This document shows positions 48,616 through 60,362 of a DNA stretch of 64,000 nucleotides, piece after piece. Under the pieces are notes generated by a model, which was not told the origin of the DNA, ran no database searches, and saw nothing but the letters and a program-made list of their open reading frames with translations. Both the position numbers and the translations under genes were made by a program. Positions within the stretch are counted from its first letter, which is position 1. Each line of letters starts with the position of its first letter. The DNA is from Venturia oleaginea (lineage: Eukaryota; Ascomycota; Dothideomycetes; Venturiales; Venturiaceae): NCBI GenBank assembly GCA_013176395.1, contig JABMLP010000030.1, positions 62,001-126,000 of the forward strand, given 5' to 3'.

Positions 48616-50085
48616 TTAAGCTGCAGCTTGCTCATTGACTTCTTGATGCTGCTCCTCATAAAGCTCTGCATTCACCCTCGCGTTCTCCTCCGCTACCCTC
48701 ACGGACTCTTGCTCAAGCCTCTCCCTCACAATAGGAATCCAATCCATGACTTTCCTCCACCCGTCATTCGTATTATCCATAGACCAGAAAAGTTTTATGT
48801 TTACACCCTCTCGACCCTGCAGTCCCCTCCGCCCCATTCTTTCAATAGCTTCCAGGATCTCCAGTGTCCGGCTATCAAATTCTAGTCCCGCGGGATCGAA
48901 TTCTTGGATAAGCTCATCGATGCGATGGAAATTGGCGTAGGTTTTGTAGGTCAGATTTATGATCTCGTTATAAAGTGGTGTACTTGCACCGATGATATAT
49001 GAAGTGCGACCGAGACGTTTTATGCGGGGGAGAATAGAGAAGGGGAGGGTTGAGGCCGGGAAACTTTTGATCAAGTGATCGAGGGCGGTTCTCAAGATGA
49101 TAGGGTAGACGTAGGTTATGATCGCGACATGATCTTCGCGTTGCGAGTTAATCATATCCTTGTTAATGATAGCGTCTGCTGCTGACATCTTCGCTTTTTT
49201 CTTGGTTCCACTTGCCAACAGGCGAAGATCAGCAGTCTCCTTATCCAGGTCAAGAAGTTGAATAGGAGAGAAGAGTTCTGTCTCGAGCACATTCCAGAGT
49301 TCGACATCCGTATTCGCTACAGCAAGTAGTGCCTCGATCCTATCTTTTTGTGCCACTTGCTGTTGATACAGTGGGTTTGAAGCCAGCCTCTCTGCTTCGG
49401 CTTTTTCTCGTGTGATCCTGTCTACTGCCTGTGCCTTCAACTCTCGAGCCAGGTGACCTTCTTCTTCCTTCTCTTGCACTTTGCGTGATGCTTCGGCCGC
49501 CATTCGTTTGAGAGGGCCTGGAAAATGTTCGGGGAAGTCTTCGTCTTGGATGGCCAGCAGCTTTGGCTTAGCGGTCTTCTCTTTCCTTGGGGCCTTGGGC
49601 ATAAAGGTTCCAGAGCTGGTCAAGACCATGTTGAACAGCCGAGCAAAAGCCTCCTTCTCCCCCCTTGTGATGGTAGACTTGTACGGACGTTCGAGCTTGT
49701 TGACACTCGTCCCTTCAAAAGGCACATCATTCTCCTGCTTGCTTGTTTTCCGTGGTTTCGCTGATTGCTCAAGGGGCGAGTCTGTTGTTTGTTTTGGTCT
49801 AGGCTTGTTCGTCCCGTCTTTCGATGCTGCAGATGGTTTTGGTCTGCGTTTCTTCTTCTTTTTCTGATCGGGAATTGGTGAGAGAGGCTCAACACCAAGA
49901 GCTTTCATAACACCGATGCCATATTTAGCCAGTCTGGATGCCGCGTATCCAGCCCTGCGTTCTACTAACCGTGGTGTGGGCTGATTAAGGATGGTTCGTG
50001 TTTGGAAGAGGAAGGGCGTGAGTGAGCCATTGAGAGAAATTGGCAACGGTCGTCTCCATGGTTTACCGAGGGCCGCAGCTCTCAT
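48616..50085 (-). CDS. Mtf2-like mitochondrial protein
   Basis: Single exon of 489 residues starting MRAAALGKPWRRPLPISLNG at 50085; the frame stays open upstream to 50325, but that part overlaps the promoter and lacks conserved character. The N-terminus is a probable mitochondrial presequence. A Lys/Arg-rich low-complexity segment (QKKKKKRRPKPS) follows, then a coiled segment, and the C-terminal domain with ALLAVANTDVELWNVLETEL, AIITYVYPIILRTALDHLIK, LYNEIINLTYKTYANFHRID and EAIERMGRRGLQGREGVNIK. This matches the Mtf2-like domain of fungal mitochondrial mRNA-processing/translation proteins. Divergent from ATM1. Confidence 0.82.
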   Translation of the reverse strand: MRAAALGKPWRRPLPISLNGSLTPFLFQTRTILNQPTPRLVERRAGYAASRLAKYGIGVMKALGVEPLSPIPDQKKKKKRRPKPSAASKDGTNKPRPKQTTDSPLEQSAKPRKTSKQENDVPFEGTSVNKLERPYKSTITRGEKEAFARLFNMVLTSSGTFMPKAPRKEKTAKPKLLAIQDEDFPEHFPGPLKRMAAEASRKVQEKEEEGHLARELKAQAVDRITREKAEAERLASNPLYQQQVAQKDRIEALLAVANTDVELWNVLETELFSPIQLLDLDKETADLRLLASGTKKKAKMSAADAIINKDMINSQREDHVAIITYVYPIILRTALDHLIKSFPASTLPFSILPRIKRLGRTSYIIGASTPLYNEIINLTYKTYANFHRIDELIQEFDPAGLEFDSRTLEILEAIERMGRRGLQGREGVNIKLFWSMDNTNDGWRKVMDWIPIVRERLEQESVRVAEENARVNAELYEEQHQEVNEQAAA

Positions 50086-50353
50086 GAGGAACTTGTATGG
50101 AGGAGAGTTTGTGGTTGTCCGAAGAGTGTTATTACAGAATAATAGTTGATGGTTGATACTACAAAGAATTATTACACTGGGGCCAGCTCCACGCGGGCAA
50201 ATACCACCATGCGCTAAGCGGGCAAGCTTCGCAGTACCAGCTTTCGACATCCAATACAGCGATTGCCTCATATCACTGGCCTCTTGAATATATATACGAC
50301 CGATCTTATGTGAAGCTAACATCATCTATTCCCAACCTCTCGGCCAGCTCATT
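50086..50353. promoter_or_regulatory. 268-bp bidirectional promoter of Mtf2-like gene and ATM1
   Basis: The two divergent start codons (50085 minus, 50354 plus) are 268 bp apart and no other gene fits between, so this segment must hold both core promoters. Both products act in mitochondria. Confidence 0.6.
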
Positions 50354-52843
50354 ATGCTCGCCAGGCGCGTCATTGGAAGCTCGCGACCTGCCCGACACTC
50401 TTCCCACAGCACCGCATGCCTCTGGTTACCTGCCCGTCTTCCAGGTAGAAGATTCGACCCTCCGATATGCCGCATGTTCGCAACCACTCCTCAGCACAGA
50501 AAATATCTTGCGAGGATACCGCAGCCCAAATCTACCATACCGCCCCAGACTGAACCCAAGAAGGCCGAGGTCGTAACGGCCCAGGCCGCGAAACCTAAGC
50601 AGGATATACTTCTGGCCGAGCAAAATGTTTCCAATGCACAGCAACGGAAGGCAGATTGGGCAATATTGAAGGAGATGACGGCATATTTGTGGCCAAAAGT
50701 AGGCATATGAAAACGAGATATTGGCCCCTTCTAACAGCTCGCAAGAATCATCTGAACACTAGGGTCCGGGTAGGAGTGGCCTTAGGCTTGCTCATAGGTG
50801 CAAAGGTGAATACACCCACCTATCTTCTGAACTCGTGGTAGATAGATACTCATGAATGGAATTTCTTTTTAGGTCCTCAATGTCCAAATCCCATTCTACT
50901 TCAAGTCAATCGTTGACAAAATGAACATCGACTTCCTAGCGACCAGCGGCACTGCATGGACAGTTGCTGGAAGCTTAGTACTTGCCTGTATATCTCCCTG
51001 CTTCTCGTATCCTTTCCATGTTATTCCTGTCTGTGAACAAACTTCAGGAGGCTTACTAGTTATACAGATGGTGCTACGCGAATCGGTGCCACAGTTTTTC
51101 AGGAGCTACGCAATGCGATTTTTGCAACAGTCGCCCAAAAGGCTATTCGCCGCGTGGCATGCAGTGTTTACGAGCATTTGCTTCGATTGGACCTGAATTT
51201 CCATCTTTCCAGACAGACTGGAGGACTGACTCGTGCAATTGATCGAGGGACCAAAGGTATAAGCTTTTTGTTGTCAAGCATGGTGTTCCATGTAGGACCC
51301 ACAGCCCTGGAAATCGCCCTGGTGTGCGGTATTCTGGTATGTATTTTCGGAACATCTATATCGCATACTGTTGATGCCATGCAAGATATGTGCTCATTCC
51401 TGTCTCATAGACCTACCAGTACGGCGCCAAATTTGCAGCCATCACGGCCGCAACCATGGTCACATATACAGCCTTCACCATTTTGACGACCTCGTGGCGC
51501 ACCAAATTCAGAAAACAAGCGAACGCTGCTGACAACAAAGCCGCCACTGCGGCTGTGGATTCGTTGATCAATTACGAAGCTGTAAAAGTGGGTTCAGTCT
51601 AGTAGTCCACACCTCATTTCCGCCTATATTGACTGGTGAACAGTACTTCAACAACGAAAAGTACGAAGTTGCTCGTTACGACAAAGCTCTTCAGCAGTAT
51701 GAAAAGGCCTCGATCAAAGTTGCCACTTCGTTGGCCTACTTGAACAGCGGCCAAAATCTTATCTTTTCGACTGCACTTACAGGAATGATGTATCTCGCAT
51801 GCGATGGCGTAGCAAATGGCTCGCTAACTGTTGGAGATCTGGTCATGATCAACCAGCTAGTCTTCCAGCTAAGTGTCCCACTCAATTTCCTGGGAAGTGT
51901 GTACCGCGAGCTTAGACAGAGTTTGTTAGACATGGAGACGTTGTTCAATCTTCAAAAGGTCAACGTTACTATCAAGGAACTTCCTAATGCTAAGCCATTG
52001 GCACTCAGTCACGGCGGGGAAATAAAGTTCGAGAACGTAACCTTTGGCTACCGAGACAGGCCGATTCTCCACAACCTCAGCCTGACCATTCCAGCCGGCA
52101 AGAAAGTCGCCATCGTCGGCCCCTCTGGGTCGGGCAAGTCGACCATACTGAGGTTATTGTTTAGATCATACGACTCACAGTCGGGTACCATTACGATCGA
52201 TGGTCAAAACATCCAGGATGTGACTATCGATTCGTTGAGGCGGGCCATAGGCGTGGTTCCTCAAGACACACCTTTGTTCAATGCTAGCATCGGGCACAAT
52301 ATCCGCTATGGCCGATTAGATGCATCTGACGAGGAAGTACGAGCGGCGGCAGAAAGAGCCAAAGTACACGATATCGTAAACAGCTGGCCTGACAAGTACG
52401 ACACTATGGTTGGTGAACGTGGCATGATGATCAGTGGTAAGTGCTCCATAGAGCGCCATTCGATTGACGAAATTAACGCGATCTTCACAGGTGGCGAGAA
52501 GCAAAGATTAGCTGTGTCGCGTCTGATCTTAAAAGATCCACCGATTATGTTCTTTGATGAGGCCACATCGAGTTTAGACACGCAGACAGAGTCTGCATTG
52601 CTCTCCAACATCAACTCGATTCTCAAAGAGAAGAAGCGAACATCAGTATTCATCGCTCATCGCTTGCGCACCATATACGACTCCGACCTCATCATTGTAC
52701 TGAAAGATGGACATGTGGCTGAGCAAGGCACGCACGAACAACTCGTCGACCAGGGTGGAGTCTATTCTGAGCTTTGGAGTGCCCAGGAAATGCTCTTCAC
52801 GGATGATAGTCAAGACGAGGATTCGAGCGGAGATCAGCGGTAG
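50354..52843 (+). CDS. ATM1: mitochondrial iron-sulfur cluster ABC transporter Atm1
   Basis: Seven exons: 50354-50698, 50746-50805, 50873-50987, 51068-51336, 51411-51587, 51644-52436 and 52491-52843, total 703 residues (yeast 690). A mitochondrial presequence rich in Arg and Ser is followed by a six-helix membrane domain with [60 protein letters not shown] and [19 protein letters not shown]. The nucleotide-binding domain carries Walker A GPSGSGKS (about residue 481), Q-loop VPQDTP, signature SGGEKQR rejoined across the last intron, Walker [11 protein letters not shown] (about 606) and H-loop AHR. Atm1 exports a glutathione-linked sulfur compound for cytosolic Fe-S assembly. It is a half-transporter and so should dimerise. 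Confidence 0.96.
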
Positions 52844-53451
52844 CCTCAAAAGACGATCGAAAAATCGAGGCGAATTTTGAGTTGTCGAAACCCGATTGGT
52901 TGGCCTGGTAACATCAAACATATCCAATCTGCAGGGACGCATTAATCTATTTTATAGAGACCACGCGTTTCTCTCTCACTTGGCCTCGTCCTGATATTTC
53001 CAACGCACGTCACCTTGACTGTGGTATCTTCCTTTGTCTTACTTGCAAAGTTCATCTGACTACCCGCAACATGACTGCCCTATCTGTTTGCAGTGCCGGA
53101 GCATTTAAACGACCATGGCAAACCCTGCAAAAGACCTTTATATATGACCGGCAAATGTAGTGCAACCCGAAAGAGGAACCTCCCGCTCGGAACCAGGATT
53201 GGGGACAGTTCTTACCCCAGGTTTGCTAAATTGCCGTCGCCAGAACGGTAGGTTACATTTTGATAATGTCTTAGAGCTGCGTTTACTGGTAGATTCTGTG
53301 TCCGATCTCTTAATGACGAGAAAAGATTAACGTGACAGATTCGGGAATCAACGACTTCACGAACTGCTCCTCTATTGACTTTCTGCCTCCTCTCTGGTCT
53401 TCCTTTCCGTGACTGGAGCCGTCCATTCGTTTCTCTTCGTGCTAATAATCC
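52844..53451. other. promoter region of the GH114 gene
   Basis: 608 bp with the ATM1 3' flank and GH114 promoter; TATATATGA near 53138-53146. No gene. Confidence 0.45.
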
Positions 53452-55576
53452 ATGCTCTCGAAAAACATGACCCGTTCGCTACTTATCGGAGGCCTCTATG
53501 TGGCCGCTGCACTCGCTGCTGACACAAACAGTATCAGCAAAAATTCATCAACAGTACAAGATGTGAAAGGCGTCGCAAGAGTCGCAGGAGCACCGCCAGC
53601 CGCTGACACAGGCCCATTCGGTTTCCCAAGTCTCTCCGATCTCACAGGTTTCGGCTGGCTGGGATCAAGACCCTCGAGTGGAAGAGGTGGAAGTAAGAAT
53701 AGAAAAGTCTGGCAACCGAGTGTTGGACAGCCTTTCCAAATCATTCTTAGCAGCTCTATTGTACTTGGAGATGGTCAGATTCAAAGTCGTACGCCCTTGT
53801 CAAGCCTAACGCCTCAAACAGCGCAAGAACTATTGCAACTCGTTCCTGAAAGAGTAGGTTCGTAGTTGCCTTTTTCCTTTTTATTGATTCGCGTCTCTCG
53901 CTGATAGGGACTAGACATCTTTGACATTGATTTGTGGGATAACTCGGCCGAGACGGTGGCGAAACTCCATGCTGCTGGAAAGAAGGTGATTTGTTACTTC
54001 TCTGCCGGCACGAGCGAAGACTGGCGCGCCGACTTCAAAAATATCAGACCGCAGGATATGGGCGCGAGTCTTCCGCTTTGGAAAGGGGAGAGGTGGCTTG
54101 ATATTCGGCAACGCAGTGTTTGGAAGGTTATGCAGAAGAGGATTCAGCTTGCTAGTAAACGTGGATGTGATGCTATTGATCCTGACAATATTGGTTGGTT
54201 GATTGTTTTTCTATTTTCGGTTTCTGATGGCGTGGGCTGATTTGATGTAGATGTGTATGACAATGAGAAGGGTGGTGGGTTCCGTCGTCCTCTTACGAAA
54301 TCTGATAGTATAAAATACGTTCGTAAACTTTCTCGAGAAGCGAAACGATATGGCATGTCTATTGGTCTCAAAAACTCGGGCGATATCCTCAAATCTGTAC
54401 AAGATGATATCCACTTCGCTGTCAACGAGGTAGGTTCCACAATGATAAAATTATCATCATGATCGGTGAAGAGGAAATATGTATTAACCAAATCAACAGG
54501 AGTGCGCCGAACTAGAAGAATGCAACATCTACAAAGACTTCCTCTACCCACGAGAAAGAAACAGAATCCCCAAACCAGTTTTCCACATCGAATACGTAAG
54601 TAAACAAGCCAAAGCCGCTGGAAACGCCTCTGCATCAAACGCCACCGCTCCCAAAGAAATCACCGCAATGCCAGCACCAAAGGAAACACCAGTCCCAGCA
54701 GCAGCAGTCCCAGCAGCAGCAGTCCCAGCAGCAGCAGTCCCAGCAGCAGCAGTCCCAGCAGCACCCCTCCCAGCAGCACCCCTCCCAGCAGCACCAAAAG
54801 ACACAGCCACAGCTCCAGCACCCCTCCACGCCCGGGACACAACCCACGAAACCAAAATCAAAACCCCAGAAACAGAAACCTCCCCCTCCACCCCCAGCGA
54901 CTCAAAAACCAAAATCGCAGATCTATACGATATCTACAACAAACTATGGCCCAACGCATCCACACCTCTCATCCGACATAAACTGTGTCTTGGCACGCCG
55001 CCCACAGGCATCGGAAGTCGCATGAGTACGGTCATCAAAGAGATGAGTTTAGGTGGGTGGGTTATGTATTGTGATGGCGTTACGGCAGATACGAGAACAG
55101 TATTACCGAATGGGCAGGCGCCTAAGAAGGGGTCTAGTGATGTTTTGAAGGAGGGGAAGGGTGGGGTGGCCTCGCCGCTGGGGAATTCGGGGAGGGGGTG
55201 GAGGAATCGGCTTAATTCTACGGGGTTGGAGGGGTCGGCTGGGGAGGGGGTTGAGGGGGGAAGTGGAAGTGGTGGGGGAGCTGTGTCTGGTGGGGAGTGG
55301 ACGCGGGAAGGTGGGGTGAGTATGGTGGGTGGAGCGGGTGAGGCGACGGTGGGACAAGATGATCCTGATTTGTTGGCGACAATTGCAAATACGTCGGGAG
55401 TTGAGTTGGGAGATGATGTGTGGAATAGTGATGTTGGACCTATTCTTGACGAGGACTTGAAGCCGAACCCGGAGAAGAAATCAAAGGGGGCTGGGAAGGA
55501 TAGGAGGGGGCCTGATGGGTATGTTAAAACTCGGGGAGAAAGGAAGGGGAGGAGGGCTGTGGTTTGTTTTTCGTAG
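53452..55576 (+). CDS. GH114-family secreted glycosidase with repeat insertion and Gly-rich tail
   Basis: Exons 53452-53857, 53915-54193, 54251-54429 and 54500-55576 give 646 residues, about twice a usual GH114. A signal peptide (MTRSLLIGGLYVAAALAA) and a Ser/Gly-rich linker precede the catalytic domain: VWQPSVGQPFQIILSSSI, VDIFDIDLWDN, KKVICYFSAGTSEDWR, CDAIDPDNIDVYDNEKGGGF, GMSIGLKNSGDILKSV, KPVFHIEYVSK. The final strand (SRMSTVIKEMSLGGWVMYCDGV) comes only after an insertion of about 105 residues containing VPAAA/LPAAP repeats. A Gly/Ser-rich tail of about 165 residues follows. GH114 enzymes are endo-alpha-1,4-polygalactosaminidases, acting on galactosaminogalactan-like polymers. Intron 1 seems to use a weak GTTCGT donor; it alone restores VDIFDID. 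Confidence 0.85.
54692..54796 (+). repeat. coding minisatellite, seven 15-bp units
   Basis: About seven tandem 15-bp units, mainly GTCCCAGCAGCAGCA, encode VPAAA four times, then VPAAP and LPAAP twice, inside the GH114 gene. Units are nearly identical, so copy number probably varies between strains. Confidence 0.9.
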
Positions 55577-56283
55577 GTTGCCTGGGACTGCTGGTAATGA
55601 TTCATCTTTCTTTTCAGGATATCTCATCGCGATTGCATCCATTGTGGGTTTACTAATTCTGTTCTGTTCTGTGCCCTTGGACAATACCTGAAATCCGATT
55701 TAACATTTCTCATCGGTAATCGATATCGATAACTTTCTAGCGAAAATCATTTACCGAAATCGTCAGAAATGTAACCATCTCGATCTTGACATCGTAAAAT
55801 CAAGTAGAAAGGTAATCTCGTAAGTCATGGAGAGTAGGCGACACCGCATCGATGAAGCTAATGTGCCCCTTGAGTCTTCTCCTCTTCTCCGATCAAAATG
55901 GTAGAGAGATATTATCTATACCCAGGCTCATCAAAGCAACAACCTGATCCTGCGAAGAGAGTGTCCGTCTTAATTAATTCCTAAGCCCTAATGTTTAACG
56001 TCTCTCGTTGTCGCAACCTTTGGTACACCATCGCTGATGTGTCGCACTCGTATAAGTGTGCGTAAATTAGATGGGAGACTACAGGGCAGAGTCCTGGGCG
56101 TATCATCTATGTTGTTACATAACTAGATGAACGATGACGTGATGTGTCGACTTTGTGCTTGGTTCCCAGCTCACAAGAGCTGTGTTTACCACTGACATAC
56201 TGATGTCTCACTTCTCACCGATGGAAGAAAGCATGGAAGCACTGCCCAAATTCTCATCATTTCATTAACGATTCTCGTCGTTG
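55577..56283. other. spacer between convergent GH114 and MFS genes
   Basis: About 700 bp, AT-rich; no gene supported. Confidence 0.45.
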
Positions 56284-58122
56284 CTATCTTACCAAGTTTT
56301 TGTCTCGGACATGTAGAGCTTCGATGCTGGGTGCCGGTTGATCATCATCACCCTCCGTCTCATCAGCTGTGACAGTGACTCTTCCAAGCTTTCCATCTCT
56401 TTTGCCCTTCCTTTCGAGATACGCGATCAAGCCTACCAATGGGAGGATCAAACTTCCAGTCACGAGACTGGCGATATATCCTTTCCTGTAATTCGGCGCG
56501 TCTGTTACTGGATAGAAAATCAAAGGCCACCACGTTACAAACGCAAAGTCTGGAAGGACAGTTAGGAAAGATGTTTCGAGAGATGTGATGGGCTCACCAA
56601 ATGAATTCATAAATCCTGTCGTGATGGCTCTTAACTGATAATCGTGAGCCGTGACATCGGCCATCCACGCGTACCACAATGCCTGCGGTGCATACGCCGT
56701 TCCCAGTAAATAATAAGCAAAGAAATGCGCTGCATCCTTTGCAGGATCAGCTATCAAAATCGCACTACCCACAACAAACGTCAGACCAATGACGAGGGAG
56801 CATTGCCAGCGTGATTGAATCTTGTCGGAGATGATGGAATAGCTGATTGTCGCGAAAATAGCCGAGGCGTAAATGCCTGTAGGATAGCGGTTTTGTTGGA
56901 TTACACTGTAGCCCCGTGAAGCGAGCCAAAGCTGGAACACATTATTTGATTCCATCTGGATTGCTAGGGAGTATACTACGGAATTGGATGAGCGGGGTTG
57001 TTTGATCGGGGATGAAGAGCTTACGCATAAAGATGAAGGGGAGAAGCCAGAATTGCCAGCTTAACAGAACTCGCTTGAAGACAGTGCGATCCCATGTATA
57101 TTTTCGTGGTTCTCCTAGTCTTTTGTAAGCGTGTTCTCGCTCGGTTGAGGTGAGGTACCAGGCATCTTGCTTGTTGGGCATGCTCGGAATGAAGACATAA
57201 CCTGTTTGCTTGTTAACGTTTGCTTCTACGGGGTCATTCCGGTAATAGGTAAGTGGACAATACTCACCAAAAAGTGCACTAGGTATTGTCAGGACTCCAA
57301 CGACGATGAAGATCCATCGCCATGCGGGTATGTCGGCTTTTCCATCCAGACTTTTGAGCAACGCGGCTTGAATAAAGCCACCAGCCATACTTCCTACATG
57401 TCCAAAGCTACAAAATATGGCAGCTCTGGTACCTAACTCAGATTTCTTGTACCAGGATCCCAGAATGAAGTGTGCACCAACCTTGAACCAGAGTTAGTAG
57501 ATCTAATTGGCGACACCGTAGTGCTAATCATACGTAGGCAATTGCTGAGAACCCTCCTTCGATACCATTGAGCAGTATTATTTGCCAAACGTGCTTCATC
57601 TTGAAGGTGATAAGAGTCTGCCATGGAAAAATAGATTAGTTTATCTCCACTCCTGGTGGCTGTGAGAGGGGGGAGGGATAACTCACCAAAACGCTCCAAG
57701 TCAGATTCGCCGCCACGAAGACATATGTAGGCGAGTATATCGTGAGCAAAGATGTGCCAGGTATCTGACAGACTGCATACACCACAAGATATGTGGTAGT
57801 CATATAATTGAAATCTTTTCCCTTGAAGCCTATATCATCTTTCATGCCACTGATATATGCGGAGCTGTAACTCGCTCGACTGAGGCCGAAGAGAAACCAT
57901 ATTACCGAAAAATACGGTAACAGCGTGAAATCCAGCTTCATGAGAAGAGCAGCATCTTTGGGCTTCGGTACAATCAGCGTCTTATCATTTCGTCATTCTA
58001 GTTTCGAAACGCACGTCTTTTCCCCATAGAATCCTTTTCAAACGAGTTATTTGGGAAGGCATTGTGGGACTTTCGTCTTGTTCTGATGGCAACAGAGGTA
58101 CGCGTTCGATGGGTTCCTCCAT
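56284..58122 (-). pseudogene. Dal5/Fen2-type MFS permease, one frameshift near the N-terminus
   Basis: Exon pieces 57687-58122, 57534-57617, 57268-57481, 57025-57201, 56598-56975 and 56284-56549 rebuild a 12-helix permease of about 510 residues. The first segment is out of frame by one base: from ATG 58122 the frame reads MEEPIERVPLLPS to RFETRMTK and hits TGA at about 57985, but shifting one base there continues KTLIVPKPKDAALLMKLDFT into LLPYFSVIWFLFGLSRASYS. The remaining exons join cleanly (GIEGGFSAIAYVGAHFILGS, FMLYSLAIQMESNNVF, MNSFDFAFVTWWPLIFYPVT). The family carries allantoate, pantothenate and similar anions. A start at the downstream ATG 57941 would keep nearly all helices, so the gene could still work. 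The last intron (48 bp) is stop-free and a multiple of three. Confidence 0.75.
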
Positions 58123-58788
58123 GATTGAGGTTGTGTAACGATTTGCTTGTATATCGGGCGTGACAGAATCCGGCGATAAGCTTCGGAATCGCGCAACGTA
58201 GCACGCGATGCGCAGATCATCCGTAGCAGAGCTGAGCGATATCCACAAAGACGCTTGGGTTGGAGCAGTATCTGCTGGGATACATATCTTGGGAGGATGA
58301 AGACATGGTTGTAGTTGAGGTTGGGAACATTATTAATTGAAGCGTTCCACTTTCCATGATTGCCGTTAGCGGTAAATCCGATTTAGGCATTTGACCTCGG
58401 TCCTCCGTTGAATATCTTATTCTTCCTTGAATATACCTTCTCGTGGAGTTAAAGACCTGATTCTGGTGGATATTCCAGTTTCTCTCGCAAGGAAAGCAAA
58501 GGAGGGAGGGGATTGTAGCAGATTTGAGCATACTTCCCCAGAAACCACTCCTGTAGATAGAATATACGAACTCATCCCAACTTTAGCGACCATATCCTTC
58601 TACAGATAGAAGCTTCTCTTCACAATGATTTGAATATCGGCTACCTTGGATGGTAGAATTTTGGCCGACGCAGGCACCAGAGAGAGATCGGTCAGTCATG
58701 CAACGGTGCTGAGATTGAGCATTTCGTCACACCTGCCTTCATAGATCTTGTTCATCTCAATGTTTGAATCGTATAGCCGAAAAGAAAC
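58123..58788. other. divergent promoter region of the MFS and SAS2-like genes
   Basis: 666 bp between two outward-transcribed genes; no gene supported. Confidence 0.5.
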
Positions 58789-60132
58789 ATGGTCTCGACC
58801 CGTTCACAGAAAGATAAATCAAAAGACAAGGGGAACGAACCCTCTGCCCAGACAATTCCACAACCTAATCCGGAATCCCGCGTTCCTCCCCGCCAACCCA
58901 CCATCCCTTCTCACGATCGCGACAATGCACCCCAGCCTCCAGGCCCTCCGATGACTAGCACACTACCTCTCCCCGATAATGCTATACCGACGATAACAAG
59001 TACCAAAGACACTGGCTCCACTGCGAATGGGATTCAGGCCCTCGCCAAGCGCGAAAAGAAGGAGTCCCAGGAACCGACTGTCAAAGAGGTTGTACTGGGG
59101 AATTTGTGGGTGAAGCCGTGGTACAAGAGTTCCTATGCCGAGGAAATCACTGGGCGACCTGGTGCAAAAGGGTGGGTAGAAGGGCTATTGGAGAGGTTAT
59201 ATGTTTGCCAGTGGTGCTTCAAGTACACTGTTGATTTGGCAAGTTATTTAGGGCATACAGTACGTTCTTGCTTTCTTAGAGATCTAGCTTTGAAGGGATC
59301 AAGGGTGAGCTTCTGGTAGGGGGACAGCCATGCTGACCATTGAAACAGAAGATATGTTCGTACCAAGAGGTCGAGGAAACCTTTGGATTAGCCATGTATT
59401 CAACAGACAACTTTTCAATCTATGAAGTCGACGGCGAGGAACATAAGGTAAACCCCAAATCGCCACTCCACAATCATCACACTTGAAAGGCTAACAAGAA
59501 CATTCTAGCTCTTCACCCAAAACCTCTCCCTCTTCGCCAAACTCTTCCTCGAAACAAAATCCGTCTTCTACGACACAACCACATTCCTCTACTACCTCCT
59601 CTACTACCGCGATCCTCTAGTAAAAGAATCAAACCCCCAAGTCGTCGGTTTCTTCTCTAAAGAAAAACTCTCCTGGGACAACAACAATTTAGCCTGCATC
59701 CTCGTCTTCCCACCCTGGCAAAAACGCGGCTTCGGCCAAGTCCTCATGGGCGTCAGCTACGAACTGGCAAAACGCGAAGGCCGCCTCGGCGGTCCCGAGA
59801 AGCCCTTGTCAGAACTCGGGAGACAGGCATATGTACGATATTGGTCGGGCGTGATAGCGCGGAATATCTTGAGTTTGCCGTTGAAGAAGATGGCGACTGT
59901 GCAGCAGATTTGTGATGAGACGTTTATTGTGCAGGAGGATATTGTGGCTACGTTGAAGGAGATGGGGATTCTGGAGAAGAGGAAGAAGGCGGGGGCGAGT
60001 GTGGTTATCAATAAGGCGAGGATTAGGGAGTGGGCTACTTTGAATCGCGTGAGTTTGGATATTCCGGTTGATCTCGATGCTTTTGAGTGGCCTGAGAGTA
60101 GTGAGGAGGAAGACGAGGAGGAAAGCGAGTAA
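58789..60132 (+). CDS. SAS2: MYST-family histone acetyltransferase, SAS2-like
   Basis: Exons 58789-59259, 59349-59447 and 59509-60132 encode 397 residues. The N-terminal 100 residues are Pro/Ser-rich and disordered. The MYST domain begins at VVLGNLWVKPWYKSSY; its C2HC zinc finger LYVCQWCFKYTVDLASYLGH is completed across intron 1 by KICS. The acetyl-lysine region LFAKLFLETKSVFYDT, the catalytic Cys in LACILVFPPWQKRGFGQVLM with the acetyl-CoA loop, and GGPEKPLSELG with the catalytic Glu all follow. No PHD finger or chromodomain is present, which favours Sas2 over Esa1 or Sas3. Sas2 acetylates H4 Lys16. The C-terminus ends in an acidic Glu run. Confidence 0.92.
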
Positions 60133-60362
60133 GGTCTGACGGTGATTGGCATGGCATATACACGGCGTTGTTGTGGTCACGGCATGGATGATACCTCTTC
60201 TTCTAGTTCTCACAAAGGGTCTAATATTGTCATAGCGATTAATGGTCGAGTCTAGCACTTCTCGCTTCTGCATACATGCCTAACTCACAAACTTGCAAAT
60301 GGTCTGCCACCTCACAGAGATTAGGACTCGGAGCTTGCAGCTGCGCATGATGCGGACCCAAC

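Noticed and set aside
54544..54912. Minus-strand Gly/Ala and Cys/Leu repeat proteins
   Set aside because: They are other-frame readings of the GH114 coding minisatellite.
54934..55605. 223-codon minus-strand Pro/Ser-rich frame
   Set aside because: Antisense to the Gly-rich tail of GH114; the plus frame continues the domain (GGWVMYCDG) and is the real one.
56040..56110. A stretch like TTAGATGGGAGAC resembling the box C of animal-type 5S rRNA
   Set aside because: Fungal 5S has GGGTGGGTGACC there, no matching helix I ends are present, and the rest does not fold as 5S.
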